From: Serratia marcescens
GTDB lineage: Bacteria > Pseudomonadota > Gammaproteobacteria > Enterobacterales > Enterobacteriaceae
Direction of reading: 5' to 3'
DNA length: 64,000 bases
Assembly: GCA_015548865.1 (NCBI GenBank)
Contig: JADMXW010000027.1
Span: forward strand, 1-64,000
Part shown: piece after piece, positions 9,389-19,257 of the stretch
Layout: each line of letters begins with the position of its first letter
Numbering within the stretch: position 1 is the first letter of the stretch
Position numbers and translations under genes: made by a program
The notes under the pieces: generated by a model
Databases searched by the model: none
What the model saw: the letters and a program-made list of their open reading frames with translations, nothing else
Told to the model about the DNA's origin: nothing

Positions 9389-10294
9389 TCATTCCCAATA
9401 AACTTTATGCATGCTTAGTTTTTTGATTAGGCCTTTCGGGATTTTTTTATATTTACCACCTAATTTATACCCTATGATTTTCATTATATTATTCATCATA
9501 GAAAGTGGTATATACATATAATTTCTTTTTATCAAAAAAGAAAATTCAGAAAAAATAAATTTTTTCCCTTCCCCTCCAGCGCCACCAAAATTTTCTTTAA
9601 TCCATGGCTCATCATGGTGAAACACACCAATATCGAAGTATCTTTTAAATTCTTGCATTGGATTGTAATTATGTGAATGTTTAACCATTGTTTCAGCAAC
9701 ATAAGCAACTTTATAACCAGCTAAAACGGCCTTTGCTGTAAAGTACATATCTTCACACAGAATGGTATTAGATGGAAATCCACTTAGCTTTTTAAAAATA
9801 TCAATTCGATATGCGGAAAATGAATTAGACATAAAAACAGTTTTTAATCCAACATTTGGAGCATCTTTTAAACTGTAAACATGGCTTTTTTCAGGATAAT
9901 TAAAATATCTCGCGTGCTGCGCTATGGGATTGGCATCTGTATGTGGTAATTGTCTACCATAAGCGCAAGCCACATCTGGGTCATTAAATGCGGAAAGAAT
10001 ATGGTTAATATAGTCAGGCTCCGGTATCGCATCTTGAGTTAAAAAGATGACAACATCATATTCTGGATTTAGCTCAACAAGCCAGTTACGGGTTCCTCCG
10101 TGATTGAATTTGTTTGAATCAATGCAAGCCACATCAAAACCAAAACGTTTTGAGATTTCCATTGTTGAATCCTTACTTCCTGAATCAACAACTTGGACAT
10201 GAAGCCCATCTGGAGAATATTTTTTTATATTTTCAGCTGCAGAACGCCAAATATTACCACCATTATAAGTCGGAATAGCGACAAAATATTTCAT
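9389..10294 (-). CDS. Glycosyltransferase family 2, rhamnosyltransferase-like
   Basis: This 301-residue GT-A enzyme begins MKYFVAIPTYNGG and carries VVDSGSKDSTMEI, FNHGGTRNWLVE and FLTQDAIPEPD. The FNHGGTRN plus TQDA pair is typical of bacterial rhamnosyltransferases of the RfbF/WbbL kind, so L-rhamnose is a plausible donor. However, no rml (dTDP-rhamnose) genes are in this window. ILCEDMYFTAKAVLAGYKV is the usual acceptor-side ED motif. It is the first glycosyltransferase after the initiating transferase, so it may add the second sugar. Its stop codon overlaps a possible ATG of the next gene. Confidence 0.82.
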   Translation of the reverse strand: MKYFVAIPTYNGGNIWRSAAENIKKYSPDGLHVQVVDSGSKDSTMEISKRFGFDVACIDSNKFNHGGTRNWLVELNPEYDVVIFLTQDAIPEPDYINHILSAFNDPDVACAYGRQLPHTDANPIAQHARYFNYPEKSHVYSLKDAPNVGLKTVFMSNSFSAYRIDIFKKLSGFPSNTILCEDMYFTAKAVLAGYKVAYVAETMVKHSHNYNPMQEFKRYFDIGVFHHDEPWIKENFGGAGGEGKKFIFSEFSFLIKRNYMYIPLSMMNNIMKIIGYKLGGKYKKIPKGLIKKLSMHKVYWE

Positions 10295-10369
10295 TTTCCC
10301 TCTTTCATAGAAAAAAATACACCAACCACTATTATGTATATTTCATCAAACAACAAAATATTTCGTATA

Positions 10370-11800
10370 TTAATATGCACCATCTCTTTTCAAAACCACG
10401 CTTATGGTTTTGAATAAAATGGCGACATCATTCCACAACGACCAATTTTTAACATACCAAGAATCAAAATACACTCTAACGTCATAATCAACATCATTGC
10501 GACCACTCACCTGCCACAATCCCGTCATACCGGGTTTTGCCATCAGATAATAGTCAACTTCACCAGCATAGCGTTCAAGCTCTTCTTCCACTATTGGTCG
10601 TGGTCCAACAAGACTCATTTCACCCTTCAGCACGTTAAAGAGCTGGGGTAGCTCATCCAGACTCGTTTTTCGAATAAATTTTCCGATACGCGTAATTCTT
10701 GGATCATCTTTAAGCTTAAAGTCTTTTTCCCACTCAATTTTCGCCTGTGGATCTGTTGACAACAAATTTTCTAATACTTCTTGCGAGTTCGTAACCATCG
10801 ACCGAAATTTTAGACATTTAAATTTCTTCCCACCTCGTCCAACTCGTTCGTGGCCGTAGATTGCTGGTCCGCCATCTTTTGAAACTAAATAACTTAATAA
10901 TAAAAGAACTGGAGAGATAATCAGCATAATGCCGAGAGAGCCAAAAATATCAAAAGTTCGTTTACAAAAACGAGAGGTACGCTTAGCTAAATTATTATTC
11001 ACCCGTAAAAGAATAACCTCATGGCTAAATATAAAAGACATATCGGTACCATATAGCGGAACACCTCGCAGTGTCGGCACAACGGAAACTGAGCGACATT
11101 GATGCTTTGCCAAGTTTTTAAGCCATTCGTCACGTAGTGTTTGTTCTTCATATTCAAGCGCAATGATATATTGGATTTCCTTTGTGTTGCTTATTTCCCA
11201 TAATTCATCTTCTGAATAAATAATTTTGGCAGCAGGCACTTTATTTAAAACTTTTTTTCCAGTGGACACGATTGCAAAAATATCAAAACCAAGCAAGGCC
11301 TCACTACGCAGTGCCTCATAAGCATCTTGAGCATTCTTCCCATCACCAATAATGATTGTCTGTTTTCCCCACAATCCATATTGATTAAGAATTCGTTTGG
11401 TCAGTGTTCTAAATAAAGGCACTAATATTAAAGCAAGCCCCCATGTCATAACCCATAGATGGCGTGAGAATTGCCATTTAGAGAACGCTACCAGCGCCAA
11501 ATCAAGAACAGCGAAGATGATTAATGTTCTTAATATTTCTTTGAGCTCGAACCAAAAGGGTTTTCGATAGGAGTAGTGTCTCAACCGAATCCAAAACCAG
11601 GCAACACAAATAATGGAAAGTATAAGGTGAGAAGAAAACCGAAATGGGATTTCCCGATAAGGAATAAACTTTGTAATATCAAGGTTTAATAGATACATAA
11701 TTAACAATGACATTAACAAAGATAAATTAAAAAATAAGAAATCAGAAAGAGCCAATGATACTTTCACCAAATCAGCTTTTCTATTCTTTAAAAAATTCAT
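10370..11800 (-). CDS. wbaP: Undecaprenyl-phosphate sugar-1-phosphate transferase (WbaP/AmsG type)
   Basis: This 476-residue enzyme starts the repeat unit by moving a hexose-1-phosphate (usually galactose or glucose) onto undecaprenyl phosphate. The N-terminal ~130 residues hold four or five membrane segments. A cytoplasmic domain follows around 130-270 (IIIGDGKNAQDAYEAL). The catalytic C-terminal domain contains KRTFDIFGS, VGRGGKKFKCLKFRSMV, FIRKTSLDELPQLFNVLKGE, MSLVGPRPI and PGMTGLWQVSGR, all hallmarks of the family. Length matches RfbP/WbaP and AmsG (about 476). It lies downstream of wzc after a 195-base gap with a strong hairpin. Because it can initiate by itself, the broken wecA-like gene upstream may be dispensable. 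Confidence 0.93.
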   Translation of the reverse strand: MNFLKNRKADLVKVSLALSDFLFFNLSLLMSLLIMYLLNLDITKFIPYREIPFRFSSHLILSIICVAWFWIRLRHYSYRKPFWFELKEILRTLIIFAVLDLALVAFSKWQFSRHLWVMTWGLALILVPLFRTLTKRILNQYGLWGKQTIIIGDGKNAQDAYEALRSEALLGFDIFAIVSTGKKVLNKVPAAKIIYSEDELWEISNTKEIQYIIALEYEEQTLRDEWLKNLAKHQCRSVSVVPTLRGVPLYGTDMSFIFSHEVILLRVNNNLAKRTSRFCKRTFDIFGSLGIMLIISPVLLLLSYLVSKDGGPAIYGHERVGRGGKKFKCLKFRSMVTNSQEVLENLLSTDPQAKIEWEKDFKLKDDPRITRIGKFIRKTSLDELPQLFNVLKGEMSLVGPRPIVEEELERYAGEVDYYLMAKPGMTGLWQVSGRNDVDYDVRVYFDSWYVKNWSLWNDVAILFKTISVVLKRDGAY

Positions 11801-11845
11801 TGTGACGCCACCTTAATTATTATCATATTTTATAAATAATAAATA

Positions 11846-11873
11846 CGTGAATATATCAATCGATATATTCACG
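11846..11873 (-). terminator. Perfect hairpin between wzc and wbaP
   Basis: A perfect 12-bp stem, CGTGAATATATC/GATATATTCACG with loop AATC, lies in the only long gap (195 bases) inside the polysaccharide operon. On the transcribed minus strand it is followed by an AT-rich tract without a clean T-run. It could be a leaky terminator, or a processing or stability element that separates export-gene expression from the sugar-assembly genes. RfaH recruited at the ops site upstream would help polymerase pass it. Confidence 0.5.
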
Positions 11874-11995
11874 ATTTTTTCAAGAATGAATGATTATGCT
11901 GATGTTTAATAGGAGTTAAAAAAATCAATAATAATGAGAACATTGCGTTGCCATTCGTCCTACAAATGGCAACACAAAAAAACTTTAAAATCTAA

Positions 11996-14173
11996 TTACG
12001 ACTTTTCGTTGGATTTATAATCATAAGTATAATAATGATAATTGCCATACCCATAGTAACTCGCAGCACGCTTCACAATGGCATTAAGGATCACGCCCTT
12101 AATTTCAGCGCCATTTTGTTCAAAGCGGCGAATACTCACTTCAATTTCTTTCACCGTATTCATTTCAAAACGAGCAACAAGTAAAGAAGTGCCTGAGTGA
12201 CGGCTGATAATAGCCGCATCTGTCACAGCCAAAATAGGTGGTGTATCCAACAGAACCAAATCATAATTTTCAGCCGTCCACTTGATAAACTCTGCAAAAC
12301 GGCTGTGCATAAGCAGTTCAGAAGGGTTTGGCGGCACTTGCCCACGCGGAATAAAATCCATGTTATCAACATGCGTTTTGCGCACAGCATCTTTAACATT
12401 CACCTGGCCAGAGAGAATATCAGAAAGGCCATTGGTGCTCTGTGCGCCCATCAGTTCATGTGCATAGCCTTTGCGCATGTCACAGTCAACAATCAGCACG
12501 CGCTGCCCTGCCTGAGCGATCACCGCACCAAGGTTGGCACTGACAAACGTTTTACCAATGGAAGGGCTGGCACCCGAGATCATCAGCACATTATTTTTTG
12601 CTTCCATCATTGCAAAGTGCAAGCTGGTGCGCAGGCTTCGAATAGCTTCAATAGCCAAATCAGCGGGGTTACCAATTGCAAGCAACTCCGTAGCTCGCGT
12701 ATTACTTTTTTTCCCCTTTGTCAGCAGTGCTTTATCTTTCTTCTGTTGCCACTCTGAAAGCGGCACGCTGGCATACACATTAATCCCCAGCTCTTCCAAC
12801 TGTTCAGGGCTTTCAATACCTTTATGCAGTAACGTTTTCAAGATCACAAACGCAGTTGATACCATGCCACCTAAAATCATTGCCAATAAAACGATTAACA
12901 TTTTCTTCGGCTTCACGGGCTTAGGTTGCACCACCGCATTATCAATGATGCGCACATTACCTACGGTGCTGGCTTTGTTAATGCTCAGTTCCTGCTGCTT
13001 GTTCAGCAGTTGCATATACACTTCTTGCCCAGCCTGCACATCGCGAGTTAAACGCAAAATCTCCTGCTGGGTTTTCGGCATTGCACCCACGCGTTTATTG
13101 AGCTTATCTCGCTCCTGCTGCAAGGTTTTACGCTTTTCCATCAACGCACGGTAGGCGGGGTGTTCACGGGTATAGAGTTTGGATATTTCAGCTTCTTTAA
13201 AGGTCAATTCATTAAGCTGAGACTCCACGGAAACCATGGTATCCAGCACCGCTTTTGCTTCCAGTGAAAGATCGACTGAATCATTTTGCTGACGAAAGCT
13301 GTTTAATTTATTTTCCGCATCATTGAGGCTACTGCGTACGTTTGGCAACTGTTCTTTTAAGAATTCGAGGCTTTTACCTGCTTCTTCAGATTTACGCTCA
13401 ACGTTTTGTTGTAGATAATTTTGGCTGATGCTGTTTAAAATTCTTGCAGTGAGTACTGGGTTCTCGCCCTCTAGGCTTAACCCCAAAACGCCTGTATCCT
13501 TTCCCTTATCAGCAACAGAAAAACTATCGAGCACATCGGCTAGCGCAGTTACAGGGTTAAGTTTTTTAATACGAAATATTGTTCCATTTTCAGCTACAAT
13601 ATCACTGACCAATAGAGTTATGCCATTATTGCTTTCAACTTGTCCAACTTTCCCCGTAAAAGAAACAGTATCACCTCCCGTTAACGTATATGTTTCTTTA
13701 TCAATGACTTTAAGCGTAAACGGTTCGTCCTGCCAACTCTCTGGCACATCAAGTCGCGAGACGGCAATCTGCCCAGGCTCATCATCAGACAAGCGCGCAA
13801 TCCCTTTTCCCACAATTGGAAAATATTTCTGGCGTACATCAATGTCTAACGCAAGGTCATTAATAGTTTTGCCTATCACCATGCGTGATTTGATTATTTC
13901 AATTTCTGCTGCAGACTGGGGTTTAGCGTCAGGCAACATGCTAGAAAAATCTTTCAGCAAAGAATCGCCGCCGCTTTGCTCCACCTGAATCAGCGCATCC
14001 GCCTTATAGATCGGTGTGGCAAGCATGGCATACATAATGCCCGCAATGGTAAACAGTGCCGTTACACCAATAATCAGCCAACGATTATCTAACAGGGTTC
14101 CAAGCAATCGCCCCAAATCAATCTCATCTGAACGATCAATTTCAGATGTTTTCACTGAATTTTTCTCTGCCAT
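11996..14173 (-). CDS. wzc: Wzc tyrosine autokinase, chain-length/export copolymerase
   Basis: This 725-residue inner-membrane protein controls chain length and works with Wza in export; AmsA is the Erwinia counterpart. It has an N-terminal Wzz domain with a membrane helix near residues 33-52, a long periplasmic coiled-coil region (about 260-390), a second membrane helix near 430-450, and a cytoplasmic BY-kinase domain. The Walker A motif GASPSIGKT is near residue 533, Walker A' is LIVDCDMRKG, and LVLLDTPPI follows. The last residues hold eight tyrosines (YYGYGNYHYYTYDY), the autophosphorylation cluster. The gene follows wzb by 15 bases. Its GC content is higher than that of the glycosyltransferase part. 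Confidence 0.96.
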   Translation of the reverse strand: MAEKNSVKTSEIDRSDEIDLGRLLGTLLDNRWLIIGVTALFTIAGIMYAMLATPIYKADALIQVEQSGGDSLLKDFSSMLPDAKPQSAAEIEIIKSRMVIGKTINDLALDIDVRQKYFPIVGKGIARLSDDEPGQIAVSRLDVPESWQDEPFTLKVIDKETYTLTGGDTVSFTGKVGQVESNNGITLLVSDIVAENGTIFRIKKLNPVTALADVLDSFSVADKGKDTGVLGLSLEGENPVLTARILNSISQNYLQQNVERKSEEAGKSLEFLKEQLPNVRSSLNDAENKLNSFRQQNDSVDLSLEAKAVLDTMVSVESQLNELTFKEAEISKLYTREHPAYRALMEKRKTLQQERDKLNKRVGAMPKTQQEILRLTRDVQAGQEVYMQLLNKQQELSINKASTVGNVRIIDNAVVQPKPVKPKKMLIVLLAMILGGMVSTAFVILKTLLHKGIESPEQLEELGINVYASVPLSEWQQKKDKALLTKGKKSNTRATELLAIGNPADLAIEAIRSLRTSLHFAMMEAKNNVLMISGASPSIGKTFVSANLGAVIAQAGQRVLIVDCDMRKGYAHELMGAQSTNGLSDILSGQVNVKDAVRKTHVDNMDFIPRGQVPPNPSELLMHSRFAEFIKWTAENYDLVLLDTPPILAVTDAAIISRHSGTSLLVARFEMNTVKEIEVSIRRFEQNGAEIKGVILNAIVKRAASYYGYGNYHYYTYDYKSNEKS

Positions 14174-14188
14174 CGGTTTCTCTGAGAA

Positions 14189-14623
14189 TTATCGATTTAA
14201 AGCCTGCGCCCATTTTTGGGCCGACTGCTCTAGTTGCAAATAAACAAATTCAAAAGCCTCGCGGCTTTTGCGGTAAGGGTCTGCAATTTCGCGCTGGTTC
14301 AACCAGTGACCAAACAGCATGGTTTTACCACGCACTTCCGGTGCCATGCGCCCCACGGCATCGATGTGGCCTTTTTCCATCACTAAAATCAGGTCATATT
14401 CCCGACACAAAGATTTAGTGAGTTGCTGAGCAGAATGTCCTTCCAGAGAAAGGCCGTGTGCGCTGGCCACGTCACTGGCTGTGTCATCCGCAGCGTGCTC
14501 TACTAATGCCCCCAATCCCGCGGAGGCGATTCTCTTGCCCGGTAACAATTGTTTTAGCAACCGCTCCCCAGTCGGGGAGCGGCAAATATTACCCACACAG
14601 ACCACTAAAATAGAATCAAACAT
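14189..14623 (-). CDS. wzb: Wzb low-molecular-weight protein-tyrosine phosphatase
   Basis: This 144-residue cytoplasmic phosphatase removes phosphate from the tyrosine cluster of Wzc so that polymer export can cycle (AmsI in Erwinia). It begins MFDSILVVCVGNICRSPTGE, containing the catalytic P-loop CxxxxxRS with Cys13-type placement. The general-acid region ADPYRKSREAF lies near the C terminus, with the DPY typical of the family. The ATG at 14623 matches the usual start; an in-frame ATG six codons earlier is less likely. The gene lies 26 bases after wza and 15 before wzc. Confidence 0.95.
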   Translation of the reverse strand: MFDSILVVCVGNICRSPTGERLLKQLLPGKRIASAGLGALVEHAADDTASDVASAHGLSLEGHSAQQLTKSLCREYDLILVMEKGHIDAVGRMAPEVRGKTMLFGHWLNQREIADPYRKSREAFEFVYLQLEQSAQKWAQALNR

Positions 14624-14649
14624 GACGTTCTTCGCGTGCAAATAAATGG

Positions 14650-15786
14650 TTACGGCCAGGTACGAATACGCAGCGAACCTTCGGTCAAGTCATTGAAGCC
14701 AGAGATGGTCGGCACCAGTTGTGAAATAACACGGTTCCAACGCACAATCGGTGCGGTAGTCACATACACCACATCATAAGGTTGCAGTTGGAATTCGGTG
14801 CCCATCACCAATGCGGTGGCATCTGCGGTATTGAGCTGATAAATATCGGCCAGTTTCGGGCCTTGCGTGCCACGCAGCGGGCGGATAACAAACACGCCAG
14901 TGGCGTCAGACATGGCCTGATCCATCCCCTCCGCATTGCCTAACGCTTCTGTGAGCGTCATGCCACTGCGGTCCATTTTCAGCGTGCTTTGTTTTTTTAC
15001 TTCCCCCATAACAAACACCTTCAGGCCGTCGTTACGCGGCACGTAAAGGATATCGCCAGGGTAGAGAAGTTGGTTTTGAGAAAGGTCGCCGTTTTGCATC
15101 AGCGCCTGGAGAGAAATGCGTTTTTCCTGGCCGTTATGGGTCAACACCACGTTGCGCCAGTCGGCGTTCTCTGTCAGCCCACCCGCTTTGTTGATGGCAT
15201 CCAGAATCGTGAGCGGCACATTAGTCACGGCCTGCTGGCCCGATGTCGCCACTTCACCCGAAACATACACTTTCTGCGAGCGGAATGCGGCAATGCTCAC
15301 TTCCACCTGTGGAGATTCAATATACTGCGCCAGGCGACCCATAATCTCATCACGTACTTGAGTGACCGTTTTTCCCGCTACTTTCACTTTACCAATGTAG
15401 GGGTAGAAGATGGTGCCATCAGAGTGAACCCAGTTGCCGGTATCCGCTGCAGTACGGTAGGTGCCCGCAGGGGTAGTCAATTCCGGGTGATCCCACACGG
15501 TGATCATCAGCACATCACCCACGCCGATCAGGTATTCGTAACTTTGCAGTTCACGATCCAGCGCAGCGTTAGCTTGCGCTACCAGCGGTTTTGCGCGCAT
15601 TTTCTCAATCAGGTAGGGCGTCATCGGGTAAACGTTAACCAGTTTACTGATGTTGAAATCCGCATCTTGCTGCTTTATCACTTCTTTGCCGCTGGTCGTC
15701 AAATGCGAACCAGGAATAATGGTACAACCGCTCAGCAACACAGCAGATACCATCATGGGTATCACTTTTCTTTTGTAAGCTATCAT
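14650..15786 (-). CDS. wza: Wza outer-membrane polysaccharide export lipoprotein
   Basis: This 378-residue lipoprotein forms the octameric outer-membrane channel for polymer export (AmsH in Erwinia). The signal peptide ends in the lipobox LLSGC, with Cys21 as the lipidated residue. A polysaccharide-export domain follows ([20 protein letters not shown]), then two SLBB domains ([15 protein letters not shown] and [13 protein letters not shown]). The C-terminal helix that crosses the outer membrane is near [16 protein letters not shown]. Length equals that of E. coli Wza (379). It is the first intact gene of the operon, 133 bases after the interrupted wecA-like gene. Confidence 0.96.
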   Translation of the reverse strand: MIAYKRKVIPMMVSAVLLSGCTIIPGSHLTTSGKEVIKQQDADFNISKLVNVYPMTPYLIEKMRAKPLVAQANAALDRELQSYEYLIGVGDVLMITVWDHPELTTPAGTYRTAADTGNWVHSDGTIFYPYIGKVKVAGKTVTQVRDEIMGRLAQYIESPQVEVSIAAFRSQKVYVSGEVATSGQQAVTNVPLTILDAINKAGGLTENADWRNVVLTHNGQEKRISLQALMQNGDLSQNQLLYPGDILYVPRNDGLKVFVMGEVKKQSTLKMDRSGMTLTEALGNAEGMDQAMSDATGVFVIRPLRGTQGPKLADIYQLNTADATALVMGTEFQLQPYDVVYVTTAPIVRWNRVISQLVPTISGFNDLTEGSLRIRTWP

Positions 15787-15919
15787 CCTGTTTATGCCAT
15801 CACTTGTAATAAGTTATAAGTCGCCGCTAATCCTCTGCCACTATCATAAAGAACTTCGGGCGCTATTGATTCCATGAGTTACGGCTGTAAAAACGGGTAA
15901 TTTACTTGTTCAACACTGC

Positions 15920-16990
15920 TTATCCAACCTTCCCGTGCATTCCAGAAGCGTGCACCGCATGGCTCCGCACCCACGCCAACAAACGCCACACCCGAGTAAT
16001 TGACCAGAAATAGCCAATAAACACGAGCAAAAACAGGCTAAGCATAACAGACTCTGAGAACCCTGCACGCTCACCTAGCATTCCAAATGCAGCAAAGGCC
16101 AGCGCCATACATCCTATCACTCCTAGCGCCTGAAAGTTACTCAGTCCAGCACGCATCAGAATATGATGACAGTGTTCATTATCCGGCTTAAACGGACTGT
16201 CACCCCGACGAATCCGGCGGATGATAATCACGGCCATGTCTATCAATGGAACTGCGATAAACCACAGGGCAGTCACAGGGCGCATCACAGCCGTTGTTCC
16301 CTGAGTTGCAAGGATCAACAGCCAGATAACAGTAAACCCGACCAACGTACTTCCCGCATCTCCCATGAAAACCTTAAATTTCTTACCCCAGATGAGTCCG
16401 AGGTTAAGCAAAAGGTAAGGAACAGATGCGACCAATATGCACAAGCTCCACAACGCCAATGCATTATTTCCGCCCAAATGGAACATCAATGCCAATGCCC
16501 CAAAGGTTACGCTGGAAAGTGTTGCAAGCAGGCCATCCATGCCGTCAACCATGTTAAACGCATTGATCGCCCCCCATACTGCAAATACAGTAACAAGGTA
16601 TCCAGCCAAACCGAGCATGAGTCCATATCCAAACAGGATATTGCCAGCCGTTGAGATAAAAAGATCAAAATAAATCATCAGGCCGGCTACAGCGGCTTGC
16701 AAGATTATGCGAGGGAGGACAGGAAGGTCAAATCGATCGTCCAGAATACCAACGAAGAAAAGTACACTGGCGCAAACCATATAGAGAGGGAATTCAGGCA
16801 ACCAGGAAGGATGCAAGGCATAAAGAAGCTATAGCGAAAAATAGAGAGATACACCCCCTACCAACGGGATATGGCCATCGTGATTCTTACGCGTGTTCGG
16901 TTTATCAACTAACCCTACTTTTATTGCCGTTTTTCTTGCCAAAAAAAGCGCAATAAAAGCACCGATGAAGATAACCGTAATATCTTGCAT
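15920..16990 (-). pseudogene. wecA: wecA-like GlcNAc-1-phosphate transferase, interrupted by amber stop
   Basis: Read from the ATG at 16990, this frame encodes MQDITVIFIGAFIALFLARK and then VGLVDKPNTRKNHDGHIPLV, the N terminus of WecA. It meets TAG at 16831-16829 (codon 54) and continues in the same frame with LDDRFD, NAFNMVDGMDGLLA, KVFMGDAGSTLVGF and DNEHCHHILMRAG. These are all the conserved polyprenyl-phosphate transferase motifs. The total of about 356 codons matches WecA (367). Only the single amber codon breaks it. A restart at TTG 16816 would give 298 residues lacking the first membrane helix and the conserved DKPN site, so it is unlikely to work. It could be a real pseudogene, a suppressed stop or a sequencing error. 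It directly follows the JUMPstart leader. Confidence 0.85.
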
Positions 16991-17030
16991 TTTGCACCAT
17001 CATCAACCGTTAAGTTATTTCACATCAGAC

Positions 17031-17069
17031 ACGCTACCGCCCTTGGCTTTATAGCTACCAACGCGCTGT
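17031..17069 (-). promoter_or_regulatory. JUMPstart element with ops site (RfaH recruitment)
   Basis: On the minus strand this reads TTGGTAGCTATAAAGCCA and then GGGCGGTAGCGT, matching the JUMPstart consensus found ahead of enterobacterial polysaccharide operons. The ops core GGCGGTAGCGT is at 17041-17031. In E. coli the ops element pauses RNA polymerase and recruits RfaH, which suppresses termination through long operons. It lies 41 bases before the ATG of the interrupted wecA-like gene, so the whole 16-kb locus should be under RfaH control. Confidence 0.9.
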
Positions 17070-17583
17070 TAAAATACGGAATACCGTCCGTGGAACACAT
17101 TATGATTCTTGGGTACTATTTATTTTTACGGATTAGTCAAGCAATAAAAACCACGAAACTTTCAGAAAACGACCACATAGCGCCGTTCAAGGCACTATAG
17201 TATGGAGCCCATTTCACGATGTACAGGAAGTTCGTGGATTTACAAAGATTTTCAGATTAGGCTTATCCCGCTTAATAAAACCGCAATAACCCCAAGAAAT
17301 CGCATATCTTTTTATTTTTGAATGTTTTTTGAACAAAATGATTTTGTTTAATAAATCCTTACAAATGCTAGCACTCTTGCACTCACCGAGAAACCGTTTT
17401 TTGAAAGTTAGCGAGTTTAAATCAGCAAGTTGAAACACTAACCATTTGTAAATAAAGTAATTATATTTGCAATGACGTTATGAGGATGTCATCAGACAGG
17501 CAATATCCCCACAAATGCTGGTCCAACGCCAACAGCGCTGCTAACCTATGTCGGTTCTGGTTGATACAGGTGAAAGAATTTAT
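17070..17583. other. Intergenic region between EPS locus and yegH
   Basis: This stretch separates two divergent units and should hold the polysaccharide promoter (leftward) and the yegH promoter (rightward). I see no confident -35/-10 pair and no clear RcsAB box. Arms TTACAAATG (17359-17367) and CATTTGTAA (17443-17451) form a widely spaced inverted repeat. No protein-coding frame here is convincing. Confidence 0.5.
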
Positions 17584-19170
17584 ATGGAGTGGATCGCGGA
17601 TCCCACTATCTGGGCCGGCTTGGCAACGCTTGTGGTGTTGGAGCTGGTATTAGGTATTGATAACCTTGTCTTTATTGCCATTCTGGCGGAAAAACTCCCC
17701 GAAAAACTCAGAGATCGCGCCCGCGTTGTTGGCTTGTCACTCGCATTGTTGATGCGTCTGGTGCTGCTTGCCTCTATGTCCTGGCTAGTGTCGCTCACTG
17801 CCCCACTGTTCACCCTGTTTCAGCAGCCGTTTAGCGCACGCGATATCATCATGGTGGTAGGCGGGCTGTTCCTGCTGTTCAAGGCTACCGTGGAACTTAA
17901 TGAACGGCTGGAGGGCAAAGATCAGGAGCAACACGGGCAGCGTAAGGGGGCACGGTTTTGGGTTGTCGTGGCGCAAATTGTTATTTTGGATGCCATCTTC
18001 TCGCTTGATTCGGTCATCACAGCGGTTGGCATGACCGATCACCTGCTGGTAATGATGTCTGCCGTGACCATCGCTATCGGGCTGATGCTGCTTGCCAGCA
18101 AACCATTAACGCGGTTTGTTAGTGCCCACCCCACTATTGTGATTCTTTGCCTCAGCTTCTTGCTGATGATTGGTTTTAGCCTGGTTGCTGATGGCTTCGG
18201 ATACCATATTCCCAAAGGGTATCTTTATGCGGCAATTGGTTTCTCCGTATTGATTGAGGTGCTAAATCAGGTTGCTCAATTTAACCGCCGCCGTTTTCTC
18301 ACCTCCGATGTGCCGCTGCGCCAACGCACTGCCGAGGTGATTCTGAAAATCCTGCGTGGGGAACATGAAGATGCAGAATTAAATAACCAAACGTCGGATC
18401 TGATTGGCGACAACGCGCAAAGCGGTAACGCAGTGTTCAACCGTCAGGAACGGCGCATGATCGAGCGCGTGCTCGGTATGGGCCAACGTAGCGTGAGCAG
18501 TATCATGACCTCTCGCCATGATATCACCGCCGTTGAACTTCAATCTTCACAGGATGCGCTGGCAGCGCTGTTGGAGAAAAGCCCTCACACTCGGTTGGTG
18601 GTGATGGATAGCCCTACATCTGATGAACCCGTGGGTATCGTACACGTCGCGTCATTGCTACAACAACAGTTGCGGCATGAACCGCTCGATCTGCACAAGC
18701 TGGTGCGCCAACCGCTAGTGTTTCCTGAGCAGATCTCTTTGTTGCAAGCCCTGGAGCAGTTCAGAGCAGCCAAAACCCATTTCGCTTTTGTGGTAGATGA
18801 ATTTGGTTCGGTGGAAGGCATTGTTACGCTTAGTGATGTTATGGAAACCATCGCCGGTAACTTGCCAGTGGAGGGAGAAGATGTCGATGCACGCCATGAC
18901 ATTGCGCAAAACGAAGACGGTAGCTGGATTGCCAACGGTTACACCCCGCTGGAAGATCTCGCTATGTACATTCCACTGACTCTGGATGAAAAACGGGAGT
19001 ACTACACGCTGGCTGGGTTGATGATGGAGTATACGCAGCGAGTACCGCAAGAAGGTGATGAACTCACCATCGATGGTTACCGTTTTAAGATATTAAGCAT
19101 GGAGAGCCACCGCATTGTGAAAGTGGCAATAACCCAAGAACGCTCTCCCGATCAGGATTATGAAGTATAA
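17584..19170 (+). CDS. yegH: YegH-like TerC-family membrane protein with CBS domains
   Basis: This 528-residue protein has an N-terminal TerC-type membrane domain of seven helices (residues ~1-240). It contains [15 protein letters not shown] and [16 protein letters not shown], whose two acidic motifs are the family signature. A CBS pair follows ([13 protein letters not shown]-like and [20 protein letters not shown]), and a CorC/HlyC C-terminal domain ends it. E. coli YegH is 527 residues and also sits beside the wza operon. The ATG at 17584 fits that length; an in-frame ATG at 17548 would add 12 unrelated residues. The physiological role is unknown; metal-ion transport or homeostasis is inferred from the domains. 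Confidence 0.9.
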   Translation: MEWIADPTIWAGLATLVVLELVLGIDNLVFIAILAEKLPEKLRDRARVVGLSLALLMRLVLLASMSWLVSLTAPLFTLFQQPFSARDIIMVVGGLFLLFKATVELNERLEGKDQEQHGQRKGARFWVVVAQIVILDAIFSLDSVITAVGMTDHLLVMMSAVTIAIGLMLLASKPLTRFVSAHPTIVILCLSFLLMIGFSLVADGFGYHIPKGYLYAAIGFSVLIEVLNQVAQFNRRRFLTSDVPLRQRTAEVILKILRGEHEDAELNNQTSDLIGDNAQSGNAVFNRQERRMIERVLGMGQRSVSSIMTSRHDITAVELQSSQDALAALLEKSPHTRLVVMDSPTSDEPVGIVHVASLLQQQLRHEPLDLHKLVRQPLVFPEQISLLQALEQFRAAKTHFAFVVDEFGSVEGIVTLSDVMETIAGNLPVEGEDVDARHDIAQNEDGSWIANGYTPLEDLAMYIPLTLDEKREYYTLAGLMMEYTQRVPQEGDELTIDGYRFKILSMESHRIVKVAITQERSPDQDYEV

Positions 19171-19212
19171 GAAAGCAGTAACCACATTTACATAAAAATA
19201 GCCGCACAACAG

Positions 19213-19252
19213 AGAGGTGTCCCCCACCGAATAAACAGTGAGGGATGCCTCT
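19213..19252. terminator. Terminator between convergent yegH and dcuC
   Basis: Arms AGAGGTGTCCC (19213-19223) and GGGATGCCTCT (19242-19252) pair with two G-U wobbles, followed by TTATATT. The position between two convergent stops fits a shared terminator. Confidence 0.55.
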
Positions 19253-19257
19253 TTATA

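Noticed and set aside
12197-13988. Several long plus-strand frames (up to ~206 codons) across wzc
   Set aside because: They are antisense to a fully recognisable wzc gene, have no family features and no ribosome sites.
14989-15819. 276-codon plus-strand frame opposite wza
   Set aside because: His- and Arg-rich shadow of the wza coding strand; wza is unmistakable with lipobox and SLBB domains.
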